Assembly: GCF_028769735.1 (NCBI RefSeq)
Contig: NC_088200.1
Coordinates: 72,826,046 to 72,890,045, forward strand
DNA: 64,000 nt
Reading direction: 5' to 3'
Origin: Zonotrichia leucophrys gambelii
Lineage: Eukaryota; Chordata; Aves; Passeriformes; Passerellidae
Made by a program: the position numbers and the translations under genes. The notes under the pieces are model-generated. The model saw only the letters and a list, made by a program, of their open reading frames with translations. It was not told where the DNA came from and ran no database searches. Shown here one piece after another: positions 1-13,124 of the stretch; positions within the stretch are counted from its first letter, which is position 1, and the number at the start of each line of letters is the position of its first letter.

Positions 1-3000
1 ATTGCAAAAAGGAAAAAAATTATTCCTCCATTCTTTTTTACAAGAGGAAAATATCCCTCTCCATGACCATCTGATGAGAGTGTCTTGCAGATATTCAGTG
101 AAAGAATGAAAATCTCCTTTGGCTCTTCTGTGGGAAAAGAAAGAAAATAATGTTTAGCAGTCTCTTTAGGGCACAACAAATTTCATTATCTGTTCTGCCC
201 ATCAGTCTAGAGGAGGATTTCCCTGCTTCCTGTATAGTTTGGAAAAATTTCCAAGACCTCCCTTTGTTAACTTGTGCTACAGGAGCAGAGATCTTACAAA
301 TGCCAGCCCACAAATAAAAGCCTCCTTATCAAGAAAATGAAAGGCAAGTGACAGGGCAGAGTTTTGCTTAAACTTAGAAAAAACCCACTTTGTCCTTTGT
401 CATGATGGATTAACACATACATGTGCATCTAAATGAAAGATGTGGTGTGGGAGGAAAAAAAGTAAAAATCCTTTCTGGCCTTCATTGCAACACTTTTAGT
501 GAAGAACTGCTGCCTTGGGGGAGTGCAGTTTTGGAAAACTTTTCTACATTGTGGGTACAGAAAATAAATGGCCAGCTTTACTCAGGCTGAGAAGTTGGAC
601 AGAAGACTTGACCACACAAATCCAGGCAGGAATCTTGAAAACTTCCTAAATCTCCTGCCCTTCTCAGGGGCAAGGAAAGGCGAAATCCCACTTTCACTTT
701 GTGAGGACAGGAGAAACATAGAGGACAAAAATAACAAAACTGAAACTGAAACTGTCTATGAAGACATCTGAGAAGTCTAATAAAAAGCTTTCTCATTTGT
801 CACATCTCAAGTTTCATGTATTTTTGTTGCTTGATAACAGGCATCTGTTACCTTTCATGTTTTATTTTCCTCTTTGTCCACTGCTTGTTGTTTTGAGCTG
901 TGACACCAGAATCCCATCAGTGAATATCTGCCAAGGGGTCTGACTCAGAAATACTCACTCTTTTACAATCCCAGCTTCTCTGACAATCGGCCAATATTTG
1001 ATTTGTTCTCAAAAGTATCAGGATGTGGAAATGCGTTTTGAAAAGCCTTCTTGTCCTCCAGGGGTGCAGACACAACTGAGAACGCTGTAAGGAAAAGAAA
1101 AATCAGGGAGAGAATGAGTAAATGGGACACAAAACCAGAGAAAATTCCCTTGTCTCAAAAACTGTCAAATTCTCTTTGCAAATGGCTTTGCATTGGAAAC
1201 CTGGGTTTAAAAAGCAAAAAGAAAATGCATTTTGTATTTGCATTGAGGAAATTAAATGGCTTTTTGAAAAAGACTATTCACCTGAAATGTCTTCTCTGCC
1301 TCCTGCCAGATTCAAAAAATTGTGAAGCTTGCAGCAACAGCACTTTGATGTGTCCTGGTCCTTCTAATGTTCCTTCTGAGTTGCTGTGAAGGGAATCTGG
1401 AAGAATCCTTTGGTTGGGAAAAGTGCTGCTCCTAAACCCAGAGATTCCCAGTTGTAAAAATGTATTTGAAAATGCTGTTGGTAAACATCTGGTGAATAAA
1501 AAAAGCCTTTGCTGTGCATTTATTTTGTCTTTTGAAATAAATGTCATCCTTTGCCATGGAGCTTCTTCCAACCCACAGTCTGCAAAGAGCAGCACAAAAA
1601 GGTTTGACTTGGGGCAGGAGGAGGGATTTGGTCTTTTTTGATAAATATATAATAAACCAAATGTTGTGGTGAAAAATCACTCAGTGGAAACTGGTTTGTT
1701 CCTCCTTAATCTCACTGTGGAGGTCTTGCTGAACATTTTTGTTGCCAGCAGCATTGCAAAATTTATGGACTCCATGCTTTACATACTTTTGTTATTAAAG
1801 CAATAACCCTGGACATTTCCCACTGTTGCACGTGATGAGTAGGATGAGCCAGGGTCAGGTTGCATAGGACCATGTCCAGCAGTATTTTGAATATTTCTGA
1901 GGATGGAGCCTCCATAACTTCTCTTGGTTGTGTAGCTGACCAACCTACAAACAGAGCAGGAGCTTGGAAATTTTTCTGGAATCTTTGGCAAGGAGCAGGC
2001 AGTGGTGACAATGCCAACCCAGTGTCTTCTTCAGGGTTTCTTGCATCAATAAGAGCCAAGATGTCAGTGGCCTGACTCAGCGCACGTCAAAAATGACATT
2101 TTTCCTTGCATAATCTGGATTTCATCCACGCTGCCAAATGCAGAAAGTGCATACATTAAAATTCTGCATGTAAGTTAGAACTTCCAGACTCCCAACCCTT
2201 AATGCCAGCTACCCTCTCCTTCAATACAGTCACTGAATCAGCCTTTGGAGCTGTGTATTTCCTTCTGTAAAAAAAAAACCCCAAAGGGTACACATTCAAG
2301 TGTTGAAAGAAAAGATGAATAATGAGAGAAATGTTTCAAGAATGCAGAATTTTTCAACAAGTTCTTAAGCACTGCTGAGTTATTAGCACCTCCTGGAGAA
2401 TTTGGGATTTCTTCTACAGTCCTTATCTCCCTGGCAACGAAAGTTTAGTGTAACAGCACTGTTAAAATATGATGTATTTTGTTTCCTCCGTGCCTTAACG
2501 AGAGACATTAACTAGAAAGAATCATGCTAAAATGGTGACTTCACTGCAAATAATTTCAAAACCATTTCCTTTGAATCTCTAGACTCACTCAGCTTGCAAT
2601 AAATTTTACAAGAAATTTCATATTGCTAAAAAAAAGGGATAATTATGTGTATGTAGGAAACCTAACAAAAGACGAGTAGGGGATATGAAATTCTTACAAA
2701 GTAATACATTTTGGAGTTGATATCTGTCTTCTAGAAAAGGAAACCAAAGCAAAACACAAACCACATTTGAATGAAACAGCAGAGCTGTAGTTAAGAGGTT
2801 CTGGGTTAGAATTTCCAATTATAACTTTTAAAGCAAAGCTGAAATCAGTCTGCTTTGCTGACTTCCACTTGCTGACCATCTGTTGTTTCACCTGTTAAAA
2901 ATGCCTTTCTGGAATTTTATCAGAATTCCTTTTACATTCAGGCATTGGAAAAGCCAATAACCTTCCCTGTATTTGCAGAGCACTGTGCACAAAAAAGGTG

Positions 3001-6000
3001 CAGATGTGACTGGGCATTAGGTAAAATTAATTTGGAAGCATTAGGTGTAATAATATTGTATTAGTTATTTTATTAATTTATTATTGCTATGTAATACTGT
3101 ATAACAATACTGTCCAACTCTCTGGAAAATTGTGGAGTTATAGCAGTTTTGGGGTTTTCTTTGGTACACAGAATCAACTGGCCACAAAGTCAGAACAAGT
3201 TATCCACACATTAACCTGGTTCTTTAAAAATTATGAAGTTGTTGAATATATGTTGTCACCATGTTAACCTCCTTCTTTGTTAAACAGATCTGTTTTGGAA
3301 GAGCAAAGGTCAATCCTGTCCAAAAATTCAAATTCCAGGAGTTTTGTTTGATTCCTAAAGTATCATTAATGACAACGAGCAAGAATGGGATCTGTCTTTA
3401 GCCATCACATCTGGAGCTCTCTGCTTACCTTCCTCTTCTGCATCACCCCGTGTCAGGCAGAATAAAATATTATGTAAAATAGGTGTAAAATATTAGGTAT
3501 TCTCACATGTTTGGTGTCCCCATCCAGCCTCACAGACACTAAGGAATTTGCCAGAGATGGATATTGACATTTCCAGACATGTTTTACAAACAAATCATAC
3601 CCAGAGCTCTGACAAACTTCAGTCTGGAGATTTATTCTCAGAGATTCCCCACAGTCCCACTGGAGGCTGCATGAGGTATCTCAAACCTTGCTTCTTTCCC
3701 ATTTCAGCAGCTTTCAAATTAATACTCAGATGTTCTTGGCCGCTCAGGTTTCCTTACAAAAAGGCTACAAATTGTGATGTCAGGGCTGCAAACTCTAGAT
3801 GGGGAGATGGGCAGCTAAAGGTTTAGTCTAGAATCTGATCACACAAGTGATTTGTGAATTAATTTTGTGAATTAATGGTGCCTACCTTGCCTTCTGCCAC
3901 CCGTGTGGCCTCTGCATGCAGCCCTGCTAAGTGAGCATTGATTTCTCCGGCACAAAACAACAGAGAGGCTGCAGAACTCTCAAAATCTGGTTATTTTCTA
4001 TTCACACATTCCTCAAGATTTACTGGACTACTCCCACCCAGCCTCTGATGGGCACAAAGCTTCCAACAGCTCCTGCGAGGTCAGTGCTGTATTGTGGAAT
4101 AAAGGGATGGGTGAAGATCACTTTTTCAGAATATATCTTTCTTGAACTGTTATGATTAAGAAATAAATTGTGTGTTAGTAAGCACAGAGGGAAGAAATGA
4201 GCAGGAGCGTGGGGATGGAAAGGAGTCTGGTAAGTTCTGGAGGCAGAACTTTGCTTTTTCTGCCATAAAAGCAGCAAATCTGTCCCCCATGATGTCCCCA
4301 GCTGAAAAATAAATAAGGAAATGATGCAGGCTGTAAGGGACATGACAGACATAAAATGCATTCAGCGACTCCAGCTTTTTTCATGTCAAGCTAGAGAACA
4401 TCAAATGAATGTACAAAATCCATGTACTTTAGCCTCCAAAAGAGGGAAAATGTGCTCAACACCACCCAGTCAATCTGTGGAACCTCTTGCTCCAGTGCAC
4501 TTGCAGTGACAGCAGGTTCAAAAGGAGAGTCCTTAAATTAATAGGAGAAAAACCTTTTAAGATTTTTAAATCTTTTTAAATCTTTTAAGATCTATGTTGA
4601 ATATAGATAAACAGCCTCTGGCACAAGGGCATCCCTGGACCCCAGTTTCACAGCCCAGATTTTTGGGATGTCCATCCCTTGGGATGCACCAGATGCATCC
4701 TTGTGCTCTGTGCTCCTCTCCTGGCACCTGCTGCTGACCACTGCAAACCAGGAGGGTTCCTGGCTCAGCCTCATGACTCATTTCCATCCTGATGGAAGTT
4801 TGGTTTTGAAACCACAGCACTTGGACCAGGCTGGAAATTCTTTAGTCCCTGTGGAGAAAATCTGTCAGCATCCTAGGATCATGAATAATAGCACTTGCTG
4901 CCTAATTGCTGTGAATGGCCCGGCCGTTTTGCTGCCAAAAACTTGTCAAGGTGAATTATTATGTATGAGGAATATAATCTTGTCCTGCTTTTGTCTGGGA
5001 TAGGGCAAGATGCTGTGAGATTTTGAAACTAATCTAAGTGTAGATCTAGAGTAGATGAACACAGCCAAATTGATCTCAAAGGATGGATATAGCTGAAGAT
5101 TATTTTTATCAGCAAATAATAATATTTTATGCCATATCCTAAGAGAAAAAAACCAAATCCAGCATTGCACAATCTTTATTTTCCAACCAACCTGGCCAAG
5201 TAATTTTCTTATCTATAGCATTGCATTTACTAGCTTGATTGATTGTTCATATTCTTTGCCTCAATAAATGTATTTTAAAATATGTATAAAACATGTTAAA
5301 ATATCCAGGTTTTGATAAGATCCAACATGTTGCTATGGAAATGCAGAAGGTCGGCTGAAAAATATTTGGGTCTCTTTATTGGGGATAATTTTTTTTCTCT
5401 GTCTTAATTCATACTCCACTTGGGGAAATTCGTATTTCTTACTTGAATGGATCAGTCTTTGAGAAAAGTTTTGTTAGCCCCTGATAATTCTGAATCAGCT
5501 TTCCTCTAAAAATCTTAGCCATGTCAATAATCCATTCTCGGTGTAACACTTCATTTTTTTGTGTAGAAATTCTATGCAGATCACATGGATGTCTCTGCAC
5601 TTTCTCAGATCCAGCACAGTTTTCAGTCACAAATTACTTGAGGACCGAGGAAAACCTTTCCTACCTTTATTAACTTTCATGGGAAGAGAAATTCCAAATG
5701 CTTCCAGATATGAAACTTCATGAGATTTAAAAAGAAATCCACCCAAATCATATTTGTCACCACCACTCTAAAGTTGCCAACTGCAGAAATGAAGAAAATA
5801 CTCAAAAATTTCAAAAGTCAAAGAGGCATATTCTGTGAGGCCAGGAGCTTCACAGCTCAAGGTAAAAACACAGGATTGCCCCATGGCAATCACTGCAGAG
5901 AAGAGAATCCCTCAGTGAGCCCAGAAGAATGAAAAATAGAGATATAAACAATAGCTGCCATCTGGCATTGCACTGCTATGCTAATGGGGCACCATGTTTC

Positions 6001-6487
6001 CACTCAGGGAGAAACCAGCAATATTTAGGTCAGCTCTACAGGAGCAGGACTTCCATCAGCCTTACCCCAAGGATAAATGATGGAAAGAACAAAAAAACCA
6101 AGCTCACAGGTCTGCAACAGCTGCACCTGGCTGATGCTGAAGGGAAAGAAGCCTTTGAGACAAGACCTGCTATGAAACTCCTTGATTTAGGAAAAAACTG
6201 TTTCCACATTTGGAGTTTGGAGGTTTGAGGCTCAGCCCAGGCGTTACAGCTGAGGGAGAGGAGCAGAAATGCATCAGCCTTGCTGTGAGGATTTCTCTCA
6301 GCTGCACAGTCATTGCGGGGCATCCTCCTTCTGTGCCCTTTCCATTCCTTTCTCTTCCCATCCCATTTCTCTTCCGTTTATTTTTTTCCATTTGCTTTCC
6401 ACCTCTCTCTTCCCAGTCTCACTATGCCCAGAGTGCTCAGCCCTGTGGGACTCAATGTGACGCATCCCTTCTCATTTGAATTTTTTC
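1..6487. other. Unique non-coding sequence
   Basis: No gene, RNA or recognisable transposon is seen here. Open frames on both strands are about 110 codons or shorter, have no recognisable domain and no supporting splice or promoter context. A short AT-rich self-complementary stretch lies at about 4551-4592, where AAATCTTTT-like and AAGATTT-like words alternate. The sequence is consistent with intergenic or intronic DNA. Confidence 0.6.
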
Positions 6488-6622
6488 AAGTAGGTTTTTT
6501 ACAATTTAGAATTATTTTGTCTTTTGTTTTCTTTTGTTGTTGCTGTTGTTTGTTTCTTTGCTTTTGTTTGTTAATTTAGTTTTGTTTTGTTCTATTTTGT
6601 TTTTTCTTTTCTGTTTTTTGAG
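6488..6622. repeat. T/G-rich low-complexity tract
   Basis: The + strand is almost entirely T with scattered single Gs and Cs, in words such as TTTTGTTTG and TTGTTGTTGC. It is low-complexity sequence without one fixed repeat unit. Similar T/G tracts recur through the window. Confidence 0.7.
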
Positions 6623-6725
6623 CCACTGAAGTCACTCTGAAGTTAGCTGGGCTTCAGTTCCTGTAGCAGTGAGCCATACCTTTGGAAAGAGTTGTGGCCA
6701 AATTTCCTGTACTTTTACTGCATTT

Positions 6726-6860
6726 ATTCTAGCAGTAAAATGCATACATTCTAGCCAATCTATTCTAGCTAATTTTATTTATTCTAGCTAATCTATTCTA
6801 CAGTATTTATTCTAGATAAAACTATAAACTAAAAACTAGAAACTAAAAACTAAATTCTAG
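6726..6860. repeat. Degenerate ATTCTAG-rich array
   Basis: The word ATTCTAG, often followed by CTAAT or CCAAT, recurs about seven times in 130 bp, then gives way to a short run of ACTAAAAACTAGAA-like words. Spacing is irregular, so this is a decayed minisatellite-like array and not a perfect tandem repeat. I recognise no known family. Confidence 0.5.
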
Positions 6861-8246
6861 GTAGAACTTCTAGCTGAAACTCACTGCACTCACCACCTCA
6901 CATCCCTCTTCTGTTTGTGGAAAGGGGTATTCTAATCCACCTGTTTTCACCTGGAAACAGAAAAAATTATAAAATATCATCATCAGGTTTTGGGTTTCAC
7001 AGCCAGTCTTGTTCTTCTCTGTTTTGTTTGCTATGTGTGAGCAGAATTTGAAAATTCCACTTAAAATTCAAACAACCAAGAAAAACAAAAATCAAGAACT
7101 GAGGGTCTTTCAAGTAGAAAATGGAAATGTTTTGAATCAGGGCAAAAAAAGACTTCTATCACTTTGAATGGTTTACTTTTTTAGTACTTCTAAATCATCC
7201 ATACATTGATATATGGAATGGAAAGATTTGATTTTAAAACTAATTTAAAAATTAGAAAAAATAAGAATAACTTAGATCCAGAAGGTGCCAAGAAGTAAAT
7301 TTATCATGTGGAATTTACAGCTATGCCCTGAAGTGAAGTTTTAGGAAAACTGCTTTTCCATAATTTTATTTGAATAATATTTGTACATTTATTCACTTTT
7401 CAGAGGTGCTGTGTTTGGTTAAGTTTTAATTGATCATACCCAGTCCAATGGCAGCTCACACTAATTTTCTACTGAAAACTAGAGTAGATCAAAAGTTTAT
7501 GTTAATATATTGTCTTGTCCAATTTTTTTTTTAATGAAGAAATATTAAACTTTTAAAACAAATTCAATTTTCACTTTATCCTACTAAACTTTGGCAAAAT
7601 AAAAATCTATTCCCCATTAAGAGTCAATTTTCAAGGGACAAATATTCAACATGACTAAAGAGGAGAAACTTCAGTATTGCTACTTTTCTACTTTTCCCAA
7701 GCTTTAGAGATGGAATTAGATATAAATTGTCAGCTCATAAAGAATGTTTATTTGCCTTTTGTCAACTGTTCAAAAACTTTTTAATAAACTCTTTCAATAA
7801 TCAATAGCTGATGGATATTTTAGTGCATTTTATATTCTCCTTTCAGGTATATTCTGCACTCCTATAGGTAAGACTCTATGTTCTCATGATTATATCTGCA
7901 CACACATTAAAAAAATCCTCTTTTTATTAGATTGCAGTTTTGCATAAATATTTGTCTTTAATCCTCCAAGGTAATGAAAAAATTTATCTTCTGAGGTTTT
8001 CTGCAGACTGCCCAAGCTATTTATTAAGTTTGTACCCACTCATGTTGTGGTTAGGCCTCATCAGTTTATGGAAAGCTTTAAAAAGTTGATAAATTTAACA
8101 CCTATTAGATATTTAGATGGAATACATTCCAGAAGAACTTTCCAAATTTTCATTTTTGGGGGAAAAAATTGTACTTGGTGTATTTCTACTGCTTTTTTAC
8201 TTCCTAATTTACCATTATCGTGAAATGAAGATTCCTGTTTGTCTGC
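6861..8246. other. Unique AT-rich non-coding sequence
   Basis: AT-rich sequence with no long open frame, no recognisable repeat family and no RNA gene. Confidence 0.55.
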
Positions 8247-8290
8247 AAAAAAAAAAAGAAAAAGAAAAAGAAAAAGAAAAGGAAAAACAA
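8247..8290. repeat. (AAAAAG)n microsatellite
   Basis: A poly-A run followed by about five AAAAAG units and a final variant unit. The 68-residue + strand and 143-residue - strand open frames across it owe their Lys-Glu or Ser-Phe stretches to this array and are not genes. Confidence 0.85.
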
Positions 8291-10003
8291 CTTTTAATTG
8301 TACATGCCGTCAGAACTATGTAGCAGAAAAGAAATACACATTTTTGGAAACCCAGCATGAAGTCACATTTGACCCAAATCCAGCGAGTAAGAGCTGAACT
8401 TAAAGAAAGGCACAGAAGGGAATAAACAATCCTCCTCTTACAGACCTTTATTATATTTCTAAGAGGTTCCAACACAGAAATTCTGGATATTGAGAGCATC
8501 TGACAGGTTTTACTCCCACTGAGGTCAAAGAAAAGTGTTGCAATAATTTTAGTGAGCTTTTTAGTAATGCTTATCTCCCAGAACATTGTGATTTCATGGC
8601 AAAAATCCATGGAAAAGGGGAAAATGGCTTTTGAAAGTATAAACAAGAAGCCAGAATTAACACTGGTGCTTTTACTTTTGTTTCCAAAAGCAGCTCCATG
8701 TATTCCACCTTCATTATGATTAGGGATAAGAGAAATTGTTGATATTGATTATTGATCAATTATTTGCCTTGGACTCAGCAAAATGAAACGTCTATAAATT
8801 CAGTGTGGATCTTTTCTGCTCACAGTTGCTGTATACAGAAACAGAAAAGTCCTTCTAATAATCAGATTTAATTGATTTTTTTGTTTATTTCCTGTATAAA
8901 CTTTAGTGTTTGTGTAGATCCTGAGGTTCAGTGGAAATAAAGGAAAAAAATAAAACATGATGGTTACATGTGGATATGTCTTCAACACTTCTTAGCAGTG
9001 CTTTATTCTTGGTAATATGATAGTCCAAACCTTGGATTTTTCCTTCTGAGAAAGATAAAAAGCCTTTCTTGAATAAAAATAGTAATCTTAATTAAATATA
9101 TTTTTAATGTATTGTTTTTAGAAAAGCTCAACCAGTTGGTATAATTAACTAATTGTTCAAATATCTAAAAATAATATATTTTTAAAAGATCCTACAAATT
9201 TCTAGAGAAGTTTTTCCTTCTTCTTTCATGTTAATAATTGCTTGTAAAGATATGCAAGATGAAATTCCTTATCTGTTGAGGTAATCCACAGGCTGCAGAA
9301 GCTAAGCATGCTTCAGTTGATATTTCTACTTCTCAATATCAACAATTTTAGAAAGGAGTTGAAAAAGCATGGTGAAATACATTTTTCATCTGGCCAAGTT
9401 GAATCTTTACATAACAACATTATAGTTTATAACTTTTACCTGAACAGGGCACAGTGTTTGTCCAGTTTTTGCTACAACTACTTAAATATTTTCAGAAGGA
9501 TTTTTTCTTCCTTTTCCACTTTTGTCATGTTTCCATTTTCTTATTCCCAAGAGAATGTGATCTATTAATAAAAAAAAAATTCTTTTATCTTATCCTATTT
9601 TTTTCCACTTAAATCACGGCTTATTTCCAGAAAAGATATTAGGAACTGATTTTTAAAAACATTCTCCAAACCGTGTTTATTTTTGTCTGCTGTGCTCTCC
9701 TGAATATCAGATGCATCCTGACAATTTGAAAAGTGTCTATCTTTTTCTGTCATGCTTTGCCCATCTTCCATCAGTTACTTTTTATTCTCTGCAACTCCTC
9801 AGTGCTAAAATGACACACACCTGAATTTTATAAAGATTTTTATTCCCTGAGCTGTGCTTCAGGCTTGAGTCATCTTGTGGAGGATTTAAAGAATATCCCG
9901 CCCTGGCAGTGCCTTAGTGTCGCCGTTTCTTATTCTGTTGAGGATGGTTAAGAGATCCAACACTCAGAGTTGAAAATTTTGTGAAATCAAAGTGAATTCT
10001 TTC
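8291..10003. other. Unique AT-rich non-coding sequence
   Basis: No gene or recognisable transposon. Open frames are short and lack domains. Confidence 0.55.
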
Positions 10004-10093
10004 AAAAAAAAAAAAAAGAGAAAGAGAAAGAGAAAGAGAAAGAAAAAGAAAAAGAAAAAGAAAAAGAAAAAGAAAAAGAAAAAGAAAAAGAAA

Positions 10094-10124
<31 letters not shown>

Positions 10125-10140
10125 GAAAAAGAAAAAGAAA
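10004..10140. repeat. Poly-A / (AAAGAG)n / (AAAAAG)n microsatellite
   Basis: A run of 14 As leads into about four AAAGAG units and then about 16 AAAAAG units, with one slip to a longer A run near 10115-10124. The + strand is pure purine for about 137 bp. The gradient from poly-A to AAAGAG to AAAAAG suggests growth from an A-rich seed, possibly an old retroposon tail, although no retroposon body is visible upstream. Confidence 0.92.
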
Positions 10141-11580
10141 TTTTGTTTTGACCTTCTCTGCATAGGATCAGTGTTTAGGAGGCCCCACTAAATTGATAAA
10201 TTCTCCAGTAGGCTACAGAGGTATCACTAGAATCCTTGAAGCCAAAATAATTAAATAACTAGGATTACAAAGAAAATTATAATATTATTATTGTTATTAT
10301 AGTTGGTGTAAACACCTGGATCTGACAATACCAAACAAAACCACACAATAATACCCTGGGTGCAAATGTCAGGCAGCTGAGGTGACTAAAACTGAGACAA
10401 GAACAGCAGCAGCCAGGGGTCCACACCTTTCACAAACATCAGGGGCATGCTATGTGGGTAAAAATAACAATTTCACCATGTCCAAAAAGCCTTGGGGCCA
10501 TCAGGAAAAATTATCTATACAAACAGATTTGGGTGAATGCAAATCTTTCACTTCACTGCCTTTGAAATTTATTTTTTTTTCCACACCAAAGGCACTTCCT
10601 AATTAAACAGTAACATTAAGCTTGTTACTTAAAACAGTTTTAATGGGAAAAATGGTAGTTAAAGCTCTTATGAAGAAATGAAATTATTATATATTTTATT
10701 ATTTTAATATATTGAAGGGTTTGGCCAAGAAGTGTGGGTCAGCCTTGGGTGAATGGGAAGATATTTCCAGGCTCAGCTGCAGGGAACAACAACAACAAAA
10801 AAAAACTGGGGAAAAAAAAATCCTCTTTTAGCATCATAAATATTTTTCTCAATTTTTGCTTCAAGAACTTGTCCCTCTCTTGACTCCTCGAACATGAAAA
10901 CACACAATTCTCACTCTGGGGCAGTGTCACTCCAGAATGAGAGTGGAAAATAGAGGACAAGGCATGGAAATGTGTGAGTGTTCCAAAGGTGGCAGATTAA
11001 CAACTCTGATTTCTATACTGGGTTTTAAAAGCAGAACAACAAAGGAGGGGAAGAAAAAAAGTGTTTCTCAGTAGTGTAATCATACAAACAAACAAGGAGT
11101 ATGCAAAAGAGCTGTTTTAGCATGCTAAAAAATTATTTAACTCCTTTATTCAGGCTTCAGAAAAAATTAAAACTCTCTCAGAATTAAGAAAACACGTGAT
11201 TTCCAATTAAAGAAATAATTTTCTAAAGGCCCAGATTAACCTGTTCAATCAATTTAGAATCACAACTTTGAAATTGTTTTTGTGGCATGGGGATGGATGA
11301 TGTCTCCAAACAAATATAAAATTACAAGCATATCTCATTGTCTTATTGATGATGGAAAAAAGAAAAGCTGAAATATCTAACAAAAATTAAGAATGTTTCT
11401 GGAAAAAAAAATTCTGATGAGGCCTAGCAGCTCAGAGACCCCACACATTGCAGGCAACTAAAGTGTAATATCAGAATTAAAATTAACATATTAAAAAAAA
11501 AAAGGATTATTCCTTTCTAATCAAGTCAAATCAAATTCAATGGAGGCAACATCAGAAAAGCTAAGTCTGAGCTTACCATC
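10141..11580. other. Unique non-coding sequence
   Basis: No gene or repeat family recognised. Short A runs occur near 10797-10804, 10813-10821 and 11492-11503. Confidence 0.5.
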
Positions 11581-12003
11581 ATTTAATACATAATATATTA
11601 AAATACAGAATAAAACACATTATATTAAATATATATACAATATATTAAAATAATAAATATGTATAATTAAATATAAATATAAAACATATAATAATTTAAT
11701 AGAATATTATTAGAATATCATTAGAATATTATATCATATTAAATAGTTAAAATTATATACTAAGATGTTATATATTTTTAAATTCTGTATATATAAAATA
11801 TGTAAAATGATAACATATATATACAATATATTAAAATATAGCATAATAAAATACAGTAGTATACATTTAGATATTTCTAAATATATACTATTATATAATA
11901 ATAGTATAATATTAATATATATTATTATATAGTATATATACTATAAATAAATACTATTATGAATTAATACTATAAATCTATTAATATTTTAATATTATAT
12001 ATT
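11581..12003. repeat. AT-rich low-complexity tract (left part)
   Basis: About 420 bp made almost entirely of A and T, with repeated ATATATT, TATTAAAATA and ATTATTAGAATAT words and many short self-complementary segments. A second AT-rich tract of the same character starts at 12518, after a GC-richer block and a CR1 fragment. Confidence 0.8.
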
Positions 12004-12261
12004 TAAAATCTGTCAGCAGGGATCAGACACAAAGCAGCAGGGGACTGAGGAGCCCCTGTGGTGGCAGTGAGCAACCTCAGGCTCTGCTCACTGCTGGTGG
12101 CATTTTCTACTAACCATCTCCAAGGACTTCTCCTGTGCTCTGTGTTTCTAAGGGTTTTCCCTCTTGGGTTTTCTTGCTTGTCTCCTGCACCTTCATTTCT
12201 CCAAATTTTCCTACCCTGTCAGCAGCAGCCCCTGTCCAGAACTGGCTATAAAATATGAGCA
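12004..12261. other. GC-richer block inside the AT-rich tract, origin not recognised
   Basis: Composition changes sharply at about 12004, to GC-richer sequence with CAG- and CTG-rich words. It is followed directly by a CR1 3' end. It could be a 5' part of the same CR1 insertion, or older unique sequence. I could not match it to CR1 by eye. Confidence 0.35.
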
Positions 12262-12517
12262 AAACCGCTAACAGAACCAGAGCACACAGCCTTCAGCTGT
12301 GCCATGGGAAATATAGGGTGGATATCAGGAAAAATTTAACAGAAAGGGTGATAAAGTTCTGGAATGGCTGCCCGAGGAGGTGGTGGAGTCCCCATCCCTG
12401 GGTGTGTTTAACAGAGCCTGGATGTGGCACTGGGGGCCAGGGTTCGGTTGAGGGGTTGGGGCTGGGCTGGACTCGATGATCTTGAAGGTCTTTTCCAACC
12501 TGGTGATTCTGTGTGAT
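12262..12517 (+). mobile_element. CR1 LINE, 5'-truncated 3' end
   Basis: The order of words matches the 3' end of avian CR1 elements: an ACACAGCCT..AGCTGTGCCA segment, GGATATCAGGAAAAATTT, AAAGGGTGATAAAGTTCTGG, TGGAGTCCCCATCCCTGG, then GGGCTGGACTCGATGATCTT, AAGGTCTTTTCCAACC and a terminal ATTCTGTG. CR1 is a non-LTR retrotransposon, and most avian copies are 5'-truncated stubs such as this one. No reverse-transcriptase sequence is present. The 5' limit is approximate. The tail at 12508-12517 marks the 3' end and sets the + orientation. Confidence 0.88.
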
Positions 12518-12795
12518 ATAAAACAAAATATTTAATTATAGTAATATAAGGTGTTACATAAATATGTCATATATTGTGTATTATGTCACAAATATTATAT
12601 AATACAAAATTTCAATATATAAAACATATGTTGTAATGCATACTGAAATTCAACAAGAAGCCTAAACACACCTTCCAAAGCTCACACTTATATTTTATCT
12701 ATTGTATAAAATTATTTATACATTTGTCAAATATACATATTGTATAACATTTTTATAGATTTATATAATATATATAAACCATTTTTTACAATGTA
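12518..12795. repeat. AT-rich low-complexity tract (right part)
   Basis: Begins immediately after the CR1 tail, with ATATAAAAC- and TATATAATATATA-like words and one less AT-biased stretch near 12650-12690. It resembles the tract at 11581-12003. Confidence 0.65.
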
Positions 12796-13103
12796 ATTAC
12801 ATAGTGATATTAAAGCTACAACTCCTCCAGAGAAGGGTTGAGGCATGAACATCTCACTGCAATGTAGGAGCTGAAAGGTTTGGTCTGGTGCAACCTCGTG
12901 GTCCTCAAGAGATGCCAGCTCCAAAACCATCCCTGCAGAAAGGGGAGCGACAAATATGAATGAGCCCCAGGGATCTGCCAAAAACCTGGGACCTCAGAAG
13001 GAACACAAACCAAGCAGCCACCAAACCCAGCCTTTTATTGGTGGTACCACTAGATGGTATCCATTCTCTAACTTTCCTCATTTATTTAAAAATTTCTTTT
13101 TCC

Positions 13104-13124
13104 TTTTTTTTTTTTTTTTTTTTT
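13104..13124. repeat. Poly-T run (21 T)
   Basis: An uninterrupted run of 21 T, flanked by TTCC and ATTTTT. It has no poly-A-tailed element on the - strand side that I can recognise. Confidence 0.9.

Noticed and set aside
8215..8646. 143-codon - strand frame with a hydrophobic, Ser-Phe-rich end
   Set aside because: The Ser-Phe run comes from the AAAAAG array, and the rest shows no family resemblance.
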